Source: Rhizoctonia solani
Taxonomy: Eukaryota; Basidiomycota; Agaricomycetes; Cantharellales; Ceratobasidiaceae
Assembly (NCBI RefSeq): GCF_016906535.1
Contig: NC_057375.1
Coordinates: forward strand, 1,364,001 to 1,428,000
Length of the DNA stretch: 64,000 bases
Direction of reading: 5' to 3'
Shown: positions 1 through 13,099 of the stretch, in pieces
Layout of the letters: each line of letters begins with the position of its first letter
Numbering within the stretch: the stretch's first letter is position 1
Notes under the pieces: model-generated
What the model saw: the letters and a program-made list of their open reading frames with translations, nothing else
Database searches by the model: none
Told to the model about the DNA's origin: nothing
Translations under genes and position numbers: made by a program

Positions 1-39
1 AATAAGAAGTGGTCATGGTGGCAACTAGGTTCTGAAGCT

Positions 40-2351
40 ATGAATGTTGGGAAACGCGTCTTACAAGCTACAACTGCGGTCTTTGCATATTCTGAGGATG
101 CTTCAGAGAGCGCCCCTAACAATCAGACTCCTGCCACCAAGGATGAGCGCTCGCCTCAAGTAAGCGAGCTAAACACAAGCGCCAACTGATCACGATCGAG
201 CTGACGTATTCAAATTCGTCTTAGGAAAATAATTGTGAACTCCCTCCCAAATTAAAACCCTCTGCAAGTCAATGTGGCCACAGCCAAAGTGCTTTAAATA
301 TTAAGCAACAGTCGGGGCGTGTCGAAGAGGAAGATGGTGAATCTGAACAAGGATCTTTTGAGCCCCGCACCCTAAAGCAACCCACTTCGGCCCCGTAAGT
401 GTATTACGAAATGGCTATTTATGTGCTGGTAATGACTGACTTGGGATAGGATTCTAGCAATCAAGATTGTCACTGATGAACTTGGTAGGACAGTGTATTT
501 GGACCTCACATTTGATGCTGATGATATGATTAGGCCCCATCGCCCCTTGGAATGACAAATGCTCTGACAATGTTATCGACGGCAAACTAGCGAAAGACGA
601 GGTCGATGTTCAGTCGCAACTCGGGGATGAGAAAGAACGTGGGTTCCTCCGTACTCCGTATAGTCGTGCATGAGCTTGACTATCTAAACAGGAAGGATGG
701 AGGCTGGAATCACGGGGGCTCCTGACGACAACAACTTTGGATCGGTATGCTCAGACAGAAGTTTCTTTATGGGGGGAGACTGATCTAACCACTTCCAGAT
801 TCTTAGTCCTTGTGAAAAAGATGGAGATCTGAAAAAACGTAAGTTGGCCTGTGGTGCAGAGGGTCTCTTGGTTGAATGTTTCCTTATCAGACTACTACTT
901 CGACACCCCGAGGGGCTCCTACTACTTTGACAACCGCCGTAACTTGTATTCGGAAAGTGACGGCTGGCTGGCCACTTGCTCACTCGACCTAGACTTGAAC
1001 ACTCCCTTCCCTCACTTCTGCATTGGTGATGCGAAATACTGGTTCCACAACGGCCTCTGGGTCCTCGGGTCTGACAATATCTTCTATCCTGTTGAGTTGT
1101 GGATGGAAGACAATGATAATGTGGTAAACATACTGGACGGCTCTGGTGTCCCGAACCCAGCCTTCGCGGCTGCTGGTGACCCGAGTTTGGCAGGGCTGGA
1201 ATCTCCTGAAACTCAGGATCTCGGCAGTAAGTGCTGGCCGGTACTACAAGGGCATTCCGCTGATCGGTACTATGAAAGATTTTCTGTCGTCTTTTGATAG
1301 ATCGGGGGTCTCGGACAACGTTGGGGAAGTATTCCCAAAAGGTGTTACCGCACATGACCCCTCGACAGAAAAATTCATAAGCGCAGAAGCCAACATTTGT
1401 GAGCCGGACCACACGTTCGACTTGTCAGTGCTCCCATCGCAAGGAATCAAAGATCTGATTTATTTCGAGTATCCACAATTACTGGCTTTTGACAAGATGC
1501 CAGCGCCCGAGGATTGCACCACCGTCCCGCAACCTGACTTGAGCCTCAAATCTCAGCGTGACTCTGGCCCCGCTCTGGTAGCTACGCCAGTCTCCGACAC
1601 ACGCGCTCTTGCACCCAAGGAAGTAGCGAAACCTAAAACTCCGGAACTCAACTCATACTCACTTCAACGAGCGCTTCAAGGTAACCCTCTCATTACTTTT
1701 TCACCAAACACGCAACTCGCTATCCCGCCTTGCATCTCTTACCCTACTGCTGGTGATACGGTACCCAATGATACGTCATTGTTCGCTGCGAGTAGCCCTC
1801 CCTCGGACGTACCAGCCACTTGTGTATCACAAGACCGTGTTGCCAAGCTCCTAAAAGCGCCCGCTGTGCGCCATGTAGTAAAGAAACGCAAAGGAGTAGA
1901 GCATCGGCGCTGCCCTGTTTGCAGTAAGGTCTTCCGCAGACCATGTAGCTTAGTCGTAAGTGGGTCCTACGGTGAACCGGTCTATCACTCATACAGTCCC
2001 ATCTAGGAGCACATCCGTGTCCACACCGGCGAAAAGCGTGAGTCTAGTCCGAGGGTTGATGTGCATTGTTGACCTGATGATCATCTGGGTTCAATAGCGT
2101 ACGGATGCCCATTCATGGGGTGTACTGTCGCATTCGCCACCAAGCAGAACATGAAGCGACACTTCCTTGGGCACCAAGCCGGCCCACTGGAGAACTACAC
2201 CCCTTATGCGATGTCTATGCTCAGTGAAACCTCCTTATTCGACAAAAACGCCAAATGTAACGAGACCGAGTGGGGGGAAGAACATCCTACTAACGACAGG
2301 TACATGCCCTATGGCCCTGCGCCCCACCTCGCTAGGCGATTCCGCGTCTAA
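40..2351 (+). CDS. C2H2 zinc-finger protein, tandem paralogue 1
   Basis: Probable nuclear DNA-binding protein with two C-terminal C2H2 fingers. Finger 1 is split by an intron: RRCPVCSKVFRRPCSL ends at about 1955, then EHIRVHTGEK lies at 2007-2037. After a second intron (2038-2097) comes the linker P-Y and finger 2 (CPFMGC ... NMKRHFLGH), with the stop at 2349-2351. The splice phases agree. Upstream exons can be followed back to an ATG at 40 through short introns at about 160-224, 395-449 and 485-533. The part between about 690 and 880 is less certain, and the true start could lie left of the window. An intron of about 50 bp beginning GTAAGT near 1227 links the two long central exons. A central Tyr/Trp-rich block (GSYYFDNRRNLYSE, about 917-960) is shared with the next gene, so the two are tandem duplicates. 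Targets are unknown. Confidence 0.8.
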
Positions 2352-4782
2352 TTTGGATTAGCGCCGCTCTTTGTTGACCATTTTCTGTCATTTTTATGGA
2401 TTACGACTTCTATTATGCGAAATGTATACTTTTACTTTGGCCCAATTTGTAAAATAACTGACTGAATTTGACTCCAAAACGAGTCTCCATAGTTATACAT
2501 ATGATTGTCTTATGATTCGATAGTATGAACGTATCATGAAGATTGGTTTGACGCGGAAATTGGTTGTATTTATTGGCAAGCACGCCAATCATAGTACGAA
2601 TTCTATCAATAATAGGTAAGCAAACAGGTGGATGAATTCAAAGGAACTCGCCAGACCCAGATCATTATATGAACCTAATTTATATGGCCACAAATGTGAG
2701 AAGTTGATCACTATCGAGATTCCTTTAGGACCGGTAGGCCATGAGAAATGATGAAACAATTAGGGAGATTTTAAAATCTTAGAGCGAGCATACGACACGG
2801 CGTAGTTTGCTATGAAGTCTGCAGATGTCACAGAAGTTCAAGTTGTACCTGATTGATGTTTACCTGTCAGGGACCACCTCAGATAAGATTGGAGTCTGTG
2901 AATATTCGCGCACACATGAACTATACTAAATGCAGTGATATTTACACAGCGCTCAGAACGTGTCACTTCTCCGTAGAATCGCCACATCTCCAGGGGATAA
3001 AACACTCTCCAAAACAATCGTCAAAAGGGTCGTTAGTATGTTTACGCACCCCCTCAGGCCCCCATTTTTTATTCATTGCTCTTCGAGATTCATTGCTCTT
3101 CGAATGGTGTGTTCTTTCGAATATGATTAGGCCTGGCCACCCACCCGAGCCTGCTTGATAGAGTAACCCCGATTGAGCTCTGGCCTGGAGTAGTGCCTTT
3201 CTTGCTCCTGCTCTACCATCCCTCTTACCCGGTCGCGCTACCTTATTCATTGTACACATCGCATCAGAAAAAGCGCTGGAGGTCCTGAAGACTTAGGGAG
3301 CTCTGGGGGCTGTGAAGGTATCTCTCCATGTGGGGGAGCTCTTTGGGGGGTTCCGGGACCTTTGTTATTGAAGACTTACATACTAGCACTTAAAGTCTGC
3401 AATCAAGGAACAGTGACTTCAAATAAGTCCCCAAGGCTTGTAATATTTCAGATAAATTTGATTATAAGATAAAATTGAGCACGAATCAACTGGACGCCAA
3501 GTGAGGCTGGGGTTGCTCGCCCATGTGCGGTATCCAAACCGCTATAAGTACAAAAACCCAGTTCACCCTAATTTGTTGATTGAAAAGCTGAATAAATGGC
3601 TGGTACCGTGCAACCGAAATCTTGTCAGCTATCATACTTTCCCAAAGTGTAAATTACCCGTACACTCTTGATTTGTGGCGGACCTGATAGGCAGTATGAT
3701 GGTACGGGTTATAATATCCCAAGCCATGTAGCCAAAAATATGGTTTGCTTGGAAGTAATTAGCGATATGTTACGAACGGCCGAACACTATCCTAAAGCCG
3801 ACGCCTGAAAACATGATCAGTCTATAATAATTCGTTGGGTTGTATCAAAATCTTGTCTACTCTATACTAGATTCTAGATCAACAGGACCATGAGCAACGA
3901 TTACGAGTTATATGATGCAAATGCCTAAAAGATTTGGCTCCCTTCTTGGGCCCCTCTTCTACCAAACACCTCTCTTGGGCTTTGGATCCGCGGAATATCT
4001 CAGCAGTTGTACATGTATAGGTAGTACTTGGTGTGGATACTGAACCAATAAATATTCGATATTTACTAACAATGGCGCATGTACATGTATTCCGAGCCAT
4101 CAATCATACTTCGATTATCAAATGGTATAAAGTTTGTCACATAAATTATATGATGTAGCGGGACCGGTTGATCATAGCATCGAAGGGAGCGCCGTGTAAT
4201 TACAATGCTAGAAATTAGAAGCGAGGTTGCAAACCCATCCGCAAGGCCCGCCATCTATACACGTGTGTCAAATAATTGACCTTAACTCCGGTAGGTGACG
4301 CAACTTCTCGAGACTCAGCACGCGTGCATTTGGAGTGATCATAACACCTGCCAGTTAGGAGGTAAGGGGGTGGACCTAACGTTGCAAATCGGAGCTTAAA
4401 CTGTATTTGTGTCAAAAGGCGTCATTAGATGAAACAAGCTACCTCGAACGCGTGCTCGCTCGGAGGCATACCCTTTACCACAACCCAAGGTATACGAGAT
4501 ATTGGGCGAGCTGCGAGTAGAATACAAAGATCTATCGCATATATATCCTTGATAACCCTAATGTGAAGCGATACACCGCCTTGGCCCTCAACAGAAGCTG
4601 AAAGATGGGCGGTGGATGGGCGCGCTGTGTATTAGTCAGCAATCAACAAACGTCCCAAAAAGGCATATTCATTCGCACATGGGCTATTTGAGCCACTTAA
4701 GCTCAACGCTGCCTTTCATCTCTTCCACCATCTCCCCCCTCGAGTTACTCCTCGAGGCTCAGATAGTATCTCTTTTGCCAAT
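2352..4782. other. Intergenic, no supported gene
   Basis: No open stretch here has splice-consistent extensions or recognisable motifs. A 17-bp unit is repeated twice in tandem at 3071-3104. The last few hundred bases before 4783 are the presumed promoter of the following C2H2 gene. Confidence 0.5.
3071..3104. repeat. Short tandem repeat, 2 x 17 bp
   Basis: The unit attcattgctcttcgag occurs twice back to back, the second copy differing only in its last base. Probably replication slippage. Confidence 0.7.
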
Positions 4783-6394
4783 ATGTCCTCTGTCAAAGCC
4801 GAAGTTAGCGAATCCGAACTTACGATTGGCCCCGCTCGACCAGATTGTGGAGATCAAACGTCGCCGGGCGCCAATATAAACGACAGTGATTCCGGGCCTC
4901 CAACTCCCAATCCTCCTACCTTGGCTCTGTAAGTATCTCGTGCAACGGTATTTGGTACATCTATATTGACGCGTTCCTGGTAAGACCCAAGTTGGTCAAA
5001 AGAGAAAACGATGAGGATGATCCTCTAACTTATCTCGTCGAGTTGTTTGGTGAGGAACAATCTACCCCCAATCACACTCTTTGGTGTTTATATCAGCACT
5101 AGGTCTTACCACGCTTGATGACTCTGACGATTCCGGTGATTCTGACGACTCTGACGATGATAGTGAGAATGAGTCGGAGGTAAGCGCCCATCAATCACCC
5201 TTGTCCCAAACGCAGATTTCACTAATCCTTTGTTACAGCCTCGTGACAGAGCTCTCGATAACAAGTGTAAGCCACTTTAGTCATTGTATTTTAATCGCTA
5301 TTAATTAAACAACTCTTCGTCAGCCCTTTTTTATGCAGGCGGTCGCTTATATTATTATGACGACTTTAGGAGAGTATACTCAGAAGGGGGAACTCTCATC
5401 CATGATGGTTTCTCAGACCTTCTCTCTCCATTCCAGATTGATGGAGTGCCATATTGGTTCAGCATAGACGGCCTACTATCCTGTGATACAGACGGCACAC
5501 CTTATTCTGTCTTCACATGGCACAATGGCCCTGACCCGCTCGACCTGTGTGAACTCCTTGGTCCACAATTTATCTCTCCTGCTGATCCACTTTCTCAACC
5601 CGACTTGACCCCTTATTCTCATCACACTCCTTCACTTGAACCAATTTCCGGTCAACTCTACCCCGCACTCATAGGCAAGACCGAAGTGTTCTCCCCAAGT
5701 GTCAACCCAAACTCGCTTCAACAGGCATTCCAAGGAGGACTAAAGCCCCTCGTATGGTCACCGACCGCCTCGGACCAAAAGTCACCAATAGTCTCTGGAA
5801 CAAGTCGCGCGTCGTCTATGGGACCACCACTGTTCCCAGAGACACAATGCGGTCTTCCTCTAACCAACTCAATAGTTGATAAATGGAGAGCTGAAACGCT
5901 CGAAGCTCAACAGGAGGCAGCAAGGGCGCGCCCAGTAAGGAAAGCTGACAAGAACGAACGCCGGCGCTGCCCTGTTTGCAACAAGATCTTCCGTAGGCCG
6001 AGTAGTCTAGAGGTAAGTGTTCGCTGCAATAACATGACTAGCGGCCACTTACAATATCCCTTGTAGGACCACCTCAATGTGCACTCTGGTGATAAACGTA
6101 AGTATCGTTGCACTCATTACATCCTCGATAAGTTCAACTCACAAATGTCTGGTAGCACACGTATGCCCATTCAAGGGTTGTCACACCGGCTTCGCTACCA
6201 AGTCAAATATGAAACGACACTTCCTCACTCACAGGGTCGGCCCACTAGAGGATTATGGAACTGGCATGATCCATCAGCCGGATGTTGTTTACAAGCTCGA
6301 CGGGACTGGCCCAAAGAAAACGAGTCGCCCGCCCACCGTACCCTACAACTCTAGAGCACATCACACGATGCGATTCCGTGTCTCCCCCAACTAA
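4783..6394 (+). CDS. C2H2 zinc-finger protein, tandem paralogue 2
   Basis: Paralogue of the gene at 40-2351 in the same orientation. The ATG at 4783 opens an exon (MSSVKAEVSESELTIG...) ending at a GTAAGT donor near 4930. Several small exons include an Asp/Ser-rich acidic stretch (DDSDDSGDSDDSDDDSE, about 5110-5170). The long exon has the family's Tyr-rich block (RGRYYYDDFRRVYSE, about 5340) and runs to 6012. Finger 1 is RRCPVCNKIFRRPSSLE, then DHLNVHSGDK in the exon 6067-6097. Finger 2 (CPFKGC ... NMKRHFLTH) is in the last exon 6156-6394, and all phases agree. The protein ends RFRVSPN, close to the RRFRV end of paralogue 1. No frame break is seen in the finger region. A nuclear DNA-binding role is inferred from the fingers and the acidic segment could be activating. 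Targets are unknown. Confidence 0.85.
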
Positions 6395-8428
6395 GAATCG
6401 ACGTGAACACATATACCAATTTCTGTATCCGCTCCATGCCCAATTAGGTTGTGTTATCACTAATTACCCTTTAGTTTCGGCCTATCGTGTACTGGAATTG
6501 ATTCGTAGTTGTTTAGCCTCGCTGTGTTTGTATTTATGGTTTGATAAGCCACCACGCTGTGAATTATGTATGATGAATCTGCTCATGTGGTGGCAACCAG
6601 TCAGAGATTGGCAAACACCATTCCGAAGAGTTCCGTATGCGAATCACGCTCCTCCTATGATATGCAATGTGGCTATGTTATTTCACAAAACAAATTGCCT
6701 TCTGCGATGTATTGACTTTGCTACACGCGCGCAAGATGATCGTAGACTCTACGGAAGTATTGGTAGATGAATTTGTAGCATTGTTTGATTTGCAAGCCCA
6801 ATGGCAATCCATGCGCAGGAGCTCATAGGCCGGGGTACTTACCATACTCATACCACAGCTTCTACAAATTAACCGGGACGGATCATTTCCAGAGAAATAA
6901 GTAACTGCAACCAATACGACGTGGACCGAGCTTGTTCGGCTTCAGAATGTAAGAGGCCCTCGTTTAAACTGTTGCCCAGTGGATCGACAATATGAGGAAG
7001 CACTAGGGGGGAAGGAAAGGCTACCACATTCCTCCAAGCTCTAAAACACGCACTTTGCATCAGACGAGCCAGATTCTCAAACGGCCTAGAACTCAATTAT
7101 GAATGAGCCCCCAACATTCGCATACCAAGTGCTCGCCGCGATGCCCGCGCGCGAATATTCATCCAATTTCACAACTGAATGGATGTTCCGCCGAAATGCC
7201 CCTGGCACACACGCGCGCACCGTGCTCGACTGCAGTGTGTGGCGACACCAAGTCGCACTCTGCACGCAGTTACTCTATACTCCATACACATGCAAATAAA
7301 CGACGTATGCGCATCATCGTCATCACTGACATAAGCGATCTTCATTTTGCAAAATGAGGATCAGCCAAAGGGATCTGCAGGCCCGGGAATCCGAGAAGCG
7401 TCAGGCCGCTTACACCAGGGATGGTTACTGGCGCGCAGACAGAAGCCGAGTGCGGATTCTGTTGTTATTAATAAATTATTGCCTGGGGAAGGCCTATAGA
7501 TGATCGTCGCGAGTGAGTGAGTGAATGAGTGGGTGAGTGAATATCCACCGCGGCCACGAAGCGCGCGTATGAGTAGGATATGATTAGAGAACCTTGGCGC
7601 GGTCTCCAACGCAATTCAAAGATTCCGTGCGGTGCGATTTCGTTCTTGTCCGCAGGTATATCGGGAACAGGGCCGAGCGCCCATCCAAAGGGTTCCATCT
7701 ATTGGTTGACATTGGCGAAGAAACTATCCTTCCGCTCGTTGCGACAGGATGGAGGGTGCGTCTAGACATTACAGTCTCCGAGTCGCCCGAATTCAGAAGG
7801 TGTATCCCAAATAAAGCCAATGAGCCGCCAATATGACGCCCACTTTGTTCCCTTGACGCAGATCGCATACGAGTTCCCACCGACCTGACACCCCAAGAAC
7901 GATGGTGTTTGACAAAGTGCCGAGCCGACGTGATCGACTCCACCCGCCGTGAGAAAGAACACTTGGCTTGCCGCGGCAAGCCGATCGAGGCACAAGTCCC
8001 TCAATTAGTAAGTATATTTGTGGCACCCAAAAGGTGATTCTATTGCACGTGATAGATACGGTACGACGAACGAAGAGGACAAGAAACGCGCAGTAATCGG
8101 TACATCTGAGTTGGAGCTGAGAATATAAACAATAGGTGGCAAAACGAAGAGAACAGCATAATAATAATCGATACAGATACAGTCGGGCGAGCATAGCCGG
8201 TCAATAGCAAGAAGAGAAAGGAGAAAATAAGTAGAAAAAACCCCGATACGGGCATATCACTTGATCTAGCTGTACGTGGGTGGTGCTCCATCCGAACTTG
8301 TTATCGAAGCAGTCCGCAGCACGCACACATACGAAATGAGGGGGACCTAGCCCAAACAGTTTATGGCCCATAGTGGGGTACCAAAGGGAGCCGATAGAGT
8401 GCGGCGCTGGTCCCCAACCCCATATCAC
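6395..8428. other. Intergenic, no supported gene
   Basis: Contains several medium-length open frames on both strands (for example 7594-7836 + and 7793-8194 -), but none has a recognisable motif, consistent splice extension or paralogue. A GTGA-type microsatellite lies at 7511-7542. Confidence 0.45.
7511..7542. repeat. Imperfect (GTGA)n microsatellite
   Basis: About eight tetranucleotide units of GTGA with single substitutions (gaat, gggt). No coding context. Confidence 0.8.
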
Positions 8429-9601
8429 CTATCTCCCTGGTCGGAGGCGAGATCGACATGCCCATACTGGGGCTACGCGCATATGGGTGGATCCGAGGCG
8501 ATGTTTGAGCGAGGGGGGATGTCGTCGCACGCCCACGAGGCTAGGGCTTCCACAAGCACTTGCGCTAGCACTGCTTACGCTCCCTTCTTCATCATCGCTT
8601 CGCCACTCCGATAAATTTGCACCGTGACCACCGGGGGATGTTTGATTATGTACACGGAATGACGACGCATGTTCGACATGACGCTGAAGCGACGCCCACA
8701 CGAAGGGAAGGTGCATTTGTATGCTAAGAAGCCGAGTAAATACATGACACAGCGGATGACACATGTTGGCACTCACGTTTCTCTCCTGTATGCGTATTCA
8801 CATGGATCTACACGCCATATAGACATCAGCCTGGATCAAGCGTAAATTTAATGAGTTCGCACACACCTTGAGGCTGCTTGGGCGATTGAAACGCTTGCCG
8901 CAATACTGGCACTCGTATTTGGCGGCGAGAAATTCTTTGCTGAATTCTTCGGGTTGGGGCTGTTGCACGCGCATCAGCACATGCTGAGAATGAGGCTGAG
9001 TAGGGGCAACAGGACTGCGGCTCCGTGTAGACGCCGAGGCCGAAGAAGTCGAGCTGACGCGCCGGTGGTGAGAATGGAGATGATGAGATGGGGGCTCAGA
9101 TGGAGCGAGTGTGGCACTGGGAGCGGCTCGGGGCGTCATGTCCGCGTGGCGAGTTTGATAGACGTCTCGGTCTGGACGTTCGGCACGGTACGAGACTTCG
9201 GATGTAACGTGGGGGGGATAGTGGCCAGCGCGGGAGGATATGGCAGCAGTGTCCGAGTGTCCTCCGGGCATCAGACGGGGCTCGATGTGGCGGGGTGGCG
9301 GCAGTTGGTCAGTCGGGATGGTGGCAATCGCAGACAAGCGGTCTGTAGAGGATTAGTGCTTGCAGTACATGATTGGACCGTTCTACTCACCATTGCGGCC
9401 GATCCCAAAGAGGGCCTGAATGCCTGGAAGCGGCTGGCGTGGTTGGTCGAGAAACATGATGTGCTGGCGAAGCTGGCCCAGTGAGGGAGATATAGGGGCG
9501 GGGGCGATGCGATTTGGTAATGTAAGTTTTGCCGATGCGCAGCAGGAATAGAGGCAGAGAGATGAGCCGTCGACAACGGGGGTCAGTCGCTCAGTGACCA
9601 A
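8429..9601 (-). CDS. Two-finger C2H2 transcription factor, frame broken in finger 2
   Basis: Reads right to left. A 5' exon (QHIMFLDQPRQPLPGIQALFG, ending near 9393) is joined by an intron of about 50 bp to a long Ser/His/Pro-rich exon (9337 down to about 8866). That exon carries finger 1 (YECQYCGKRFNRPSSLK); an intron follows, then the exon IHVNTHTGEK. After another intron comes finger 2 (PYKCTFPSCGRRFSVMSNMRRH). In the frame present, translation runs on to a stop at 8575 and loses the second His. One base more at about 8656-8660 would give HFRVH (the expected H-x3-H) and a Ser-rich tail (SDDEEGSVSSASASA) ending at 8429. The CxxC-FNRPSSLK and TGEKP-linker layout is typical of basidiomycete developmental C2H2 regulators. 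The exact start (9601 or 9576) is unsure. Confidence 0.75.
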
Positions 9602-12600
9602 GCCGCGGGGTTATTATACCCGTCCACGCGAAAATAGATGCGACAAATAGATCAAAGCGCGGATTAGAGTACATGATCTCTCGAGTGGATCATTGCACCA
9701 TAAACGGCCCGGCGATCCTCTACTTTGAGGTGGCGTGTCGTCCATAAGAATGTGCCTGGTCCCCCGACGATCGCACGCCCTCGCTTCTAGCCCAAACAGG
9801 CAGCCTTACCACTCCCTTGGCCCCGATTATCCGGGAGGCGGTGCTCATAATGAAAAAGCGCCGCTTCTCATGATCGACGTGCTTCTCCCATATCCGGCTG
9901 TAATTGGGTACATTCGCAACCGTAGCCGGTCAAACACCTCTTCAAACGGCTCAATATTCCACCATCTTCTGTCAAACATTTTGGAAATGTCTTGTCTCTA
10001 TCCCCAGGATCGACGTCGGTGGCGCTTGAACCTTATTCCGGGCTTTGTCTGCCCAGAATAAGCGCCCTTGATGAAACTAGGTGCACCAAATCATCCCTTT
10101 CGCTTCCTCCTTTGGCTCTAACGTTGTCTCAGGCTTGAAACCGCCAGCCCAGGGCGACCATTGATACTTTACCTCATCTATATCGATCCGTGTTCAAAGT
10201 TATGCTTCCTTCCGTTCGTACGGGAGCCGAGTCCGGCTGGCTCTCTTTCAAGCGCGCGGATGATGCGCAAAAAAAGGGGGAATGAGCTTTATTTCTTATT
10301 TTCACACATTTTCGAATTCCTGCGGGATAAGTACCTAATAATCATTACGTGTTATGACACTATGCTCACACATACGTTACCAACCTTGACCTTCTGCAAC
10401 GCATGTACTCACTCAAACTCAGTCAGCCCAGTCAATACTGATGAGCCTGATTCGATCAGATCAGCTGAACAAAGATAATTTTTCAATCTGTCTGCCCAGC
10501 AAGTACAAGGGCCGAATCGGTCAGATCCATTCCATCCATCCCCTGGGTAATGTAGATCACTGGGCTCAGGTGTTCGCTTGGCCCTGAATACAGCGGTAAT
10601 TGGGTTCTTGAAACCGCGCCAAATCTTCCATAGTATGGTTCGTGCACTAGAGTTCCAAGTCGACTGTAAACCATCGACAGATCCGCGCTGTCCAAAATTT
10701 TGATAATCGCTGGGCTATACAAATAACAGAATAGCTCATCATCATCTAGAATCGATAGTACATCGCGTGCCGACATCTCTATAACCCCAGCCTACATGCA
10801 CGTTGCAACCACCCGGCATTAAGCGTGAGTCTCGGCTCGGCGTTTTTGGCAGACAATAGGCAAATTCTCTCAGCGAGCAACAGCGGTAGCTTGCTGCGCC
10901 GGATAGAATACCCTACATGCGTAAGTTCCGGTCTAGATGCACAGGGCGCGGGTGTATTTTTGCCCAGAGACCGCTGGTTGCTTCGACATCCTGCCGCGAC
11001 TCACGATGACTAAGATGAGACACCTCGTTACACCAAGTTGTGTCAACGAAATTATATTCACTGAGGTATTTTCTATGTATGATGTCAGAGTCGACCATAA
11101 AGGCCCTTTGGTGAATGTTGGGTGTTTGACGGCGTAAATTGACACTAGTAAAAAGGGTGAAGTGAACACACACAAGAAAAACGGCGACTCGGTACACAAA
11201 TAGATTCATGGAGTGGAGCACGTCGAACCCAAACCTTTTGACCCAATCCAGTCTGGCTCCTCTGAAACGCCCGTGGCCGTCACAAGCCCAGCTGACCCTT
11301 TGGCCTGTCCCGCCAGTGAAGGGCGGATGGTTGAGTCCCGGCGCGATACAGTTGGATTGGGCCCGATGATGATTCCAGTACCTATATCCAATTTGAGTCA
11401 CATCCATCAAACATAAAATTACGTTTAATTAATGAATGTAAACGGGGGGAGGGGGCGTTGTGGAGGTACAAGTAGAGACCTGATGACCTGAGACGATTGA
11501 ATAGACAATTCAACTTGTGAACGGTCGGCCTGTAGGTGGCGTTCCCCTCGGCGTTTGGGCGGTAAGGCCCGCACCTATTTGAGAGAAACTTTTACCGCTC
11601 TTTAGAATAGAGCCGGTCAGGAGCGGATACTGCCGGCTGTAGTCAGACCCTGTGTAATTCCGACCGGTACTTCGACGAACGGTGTATTATCTGGATCGGG
11701 TGCAATAAGATACACCCTAGATCTTGCAGACTAACCACATAGATCTATTCATTGCACAATGTTTGACATTTACTGGCTTCCCGGGCCACAATACAACCTG
11801 GCGAAACCGCTTTGGTGAAACAACAGACAGCCGAGCAATCACTCGCCGTAAACGGAACAATACTGACCTGCCTTGACCTCACCAATTACACAAGGGGCAG
11901 ACACAGTTCAGACTCCCCACGGCTCTCACCACGTTCGGTATAGGCTCGATGAGATCAAATTCACCTCGTTGAACGCAATCAAACATTACCTACAAGCTTA
12001 TTTAAGCTTAAATAGAAAAGCACACAGTGTATAATATCAGTAATGCAGATCCATCAGCATGCGGTTTCGCTGATCGTAGCTGGCATGGTATTCATAACCC
12101 GGCCGGCCGGGCGTGTACTGTGGGTTGATCCCCGGGAGCCTGGTGAAGCCCGCGGAGGTTTGTTTCCTTGGCAAGTATTGGATAATTAATTGTATATGCG
12201 TAGATTTTCATTTCGAACAGCCATGTTCAGTGCGGTGACAGCTGCGCGCGGCGGCCGTCCACCCGTCCACAGGCCGTAGGGTCAGCGGGGCCGTGACAAG
12301 CAAGGACTGGAGCCTTTTCTAAAGATCTTTCTTTGCACTGCGCGCAGTTGGATCGCCGGCCAAGGGTTCGAGCGTTCAAATTCAAGGTTAAATGCGTGAG
12401 TATCGCTGATTCCTTGCCACTGCTGACTCGCCACAGGTGCTTGCGGTCTCGACGGGCTGGGACGGGCGCCTGAAAGGTTGGTCAAAGATGGCACTCATGG
12501 GAATCGGTCCGGACCCCGAATTCATCTAAGCATGACATAGTCATTGCATTCGTCTTCGAAGCCAGACCGACTGTCACGCATATACGCACAATCTATGGCG

Positions 12601-13099
12601 CAGGGATGTCAAGGCCTGTTCGGCAGTGTTGGCGAATGAGAGCGTAGCTAGGTTCCCATTTCCCAGGCTAAACGTACTAGAAACCGCAAAATTTGCGGAA
12701 ATCAGATGGGATCGTATGATATTGATAGGTATCGCATATAGCTAGGCCAGCCGATTGCGAAGATCGGCATCCAGGCTCTATCACAAATCGGCTGTCTCGG
12801 AGATCGTCATCTCCAGAACCTACTCCTGAAGTCATGTTGATGGAGAGGAGGGCGCGAAATTGTCGCTCATATGATACAAACTGTCAGGAAATGAGACTTG
12901 TATACCAGGCGAGGGAATCGGTAGTCCAGCATTTCACAAAATATCCGATGCAACTAGTCAAAATGGGCATAGAGTGTCAACATTTCATATTGTTCAATGC
13001 AACTTCCTATCAGCATGACAATCGTGAGCACCTATTCATACTGAAAGATACACAATTTATTCAAAGCATAATTCGAGAGCGGCCATGTGTCGCCGTTGT
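9602..13099. other. Gene-poor stretch
   Basis: The right flank of the - strand C2H2 gene (from 9602) is its presumed promoter. Otherwise I see no convincing gene. One intronless 97-codon frame at 10483-10776 (-) is listed separately as weak. No repeats or transposon signatures were recognised. Confidence 0.45.
10483..10776 (-). CDS. Weak small hypothetical open frame
   Basis: A 97-codon uninterrupted frame starting MSARDVLSILDDDELFCYLY. Composition is plausible for a protein (acidic N-terminus, mixed hydrophobics), but there is no known motif, paralogue in the window or splice evidence. It could be a chance frame or a gene remnant. Confidence 0.2.
   Translation of the reverse strand: MSARDVLSILDDDELFCYLYSPAIIKILDSADLSMVYSRLGTLVHEPYYGRFGAVSRTQLPLYSGPSEHLSPVIYITQGMDGMDLTDSALVLAGQTD

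Noticed and set aside
1228..1297. Continuation of the 851-1297 frame to its stop
   Set aside because: A GTAAGT donor near 1227 and a phase-compatible downstream exon show this part is intronic.
7511..7542. GTGA repeat as a possible telomere or CRISPR-like array
   Set aside because: Too short, imperfect tetranucleotide, no spacers, and unlike the fungal TTAGGG-type telomere.
9735..10061. 108-codon open frame (+)
   Set aside because: No motif, no splice-consistent neighbours, low-complexity basic composition; treated as a chance frame.
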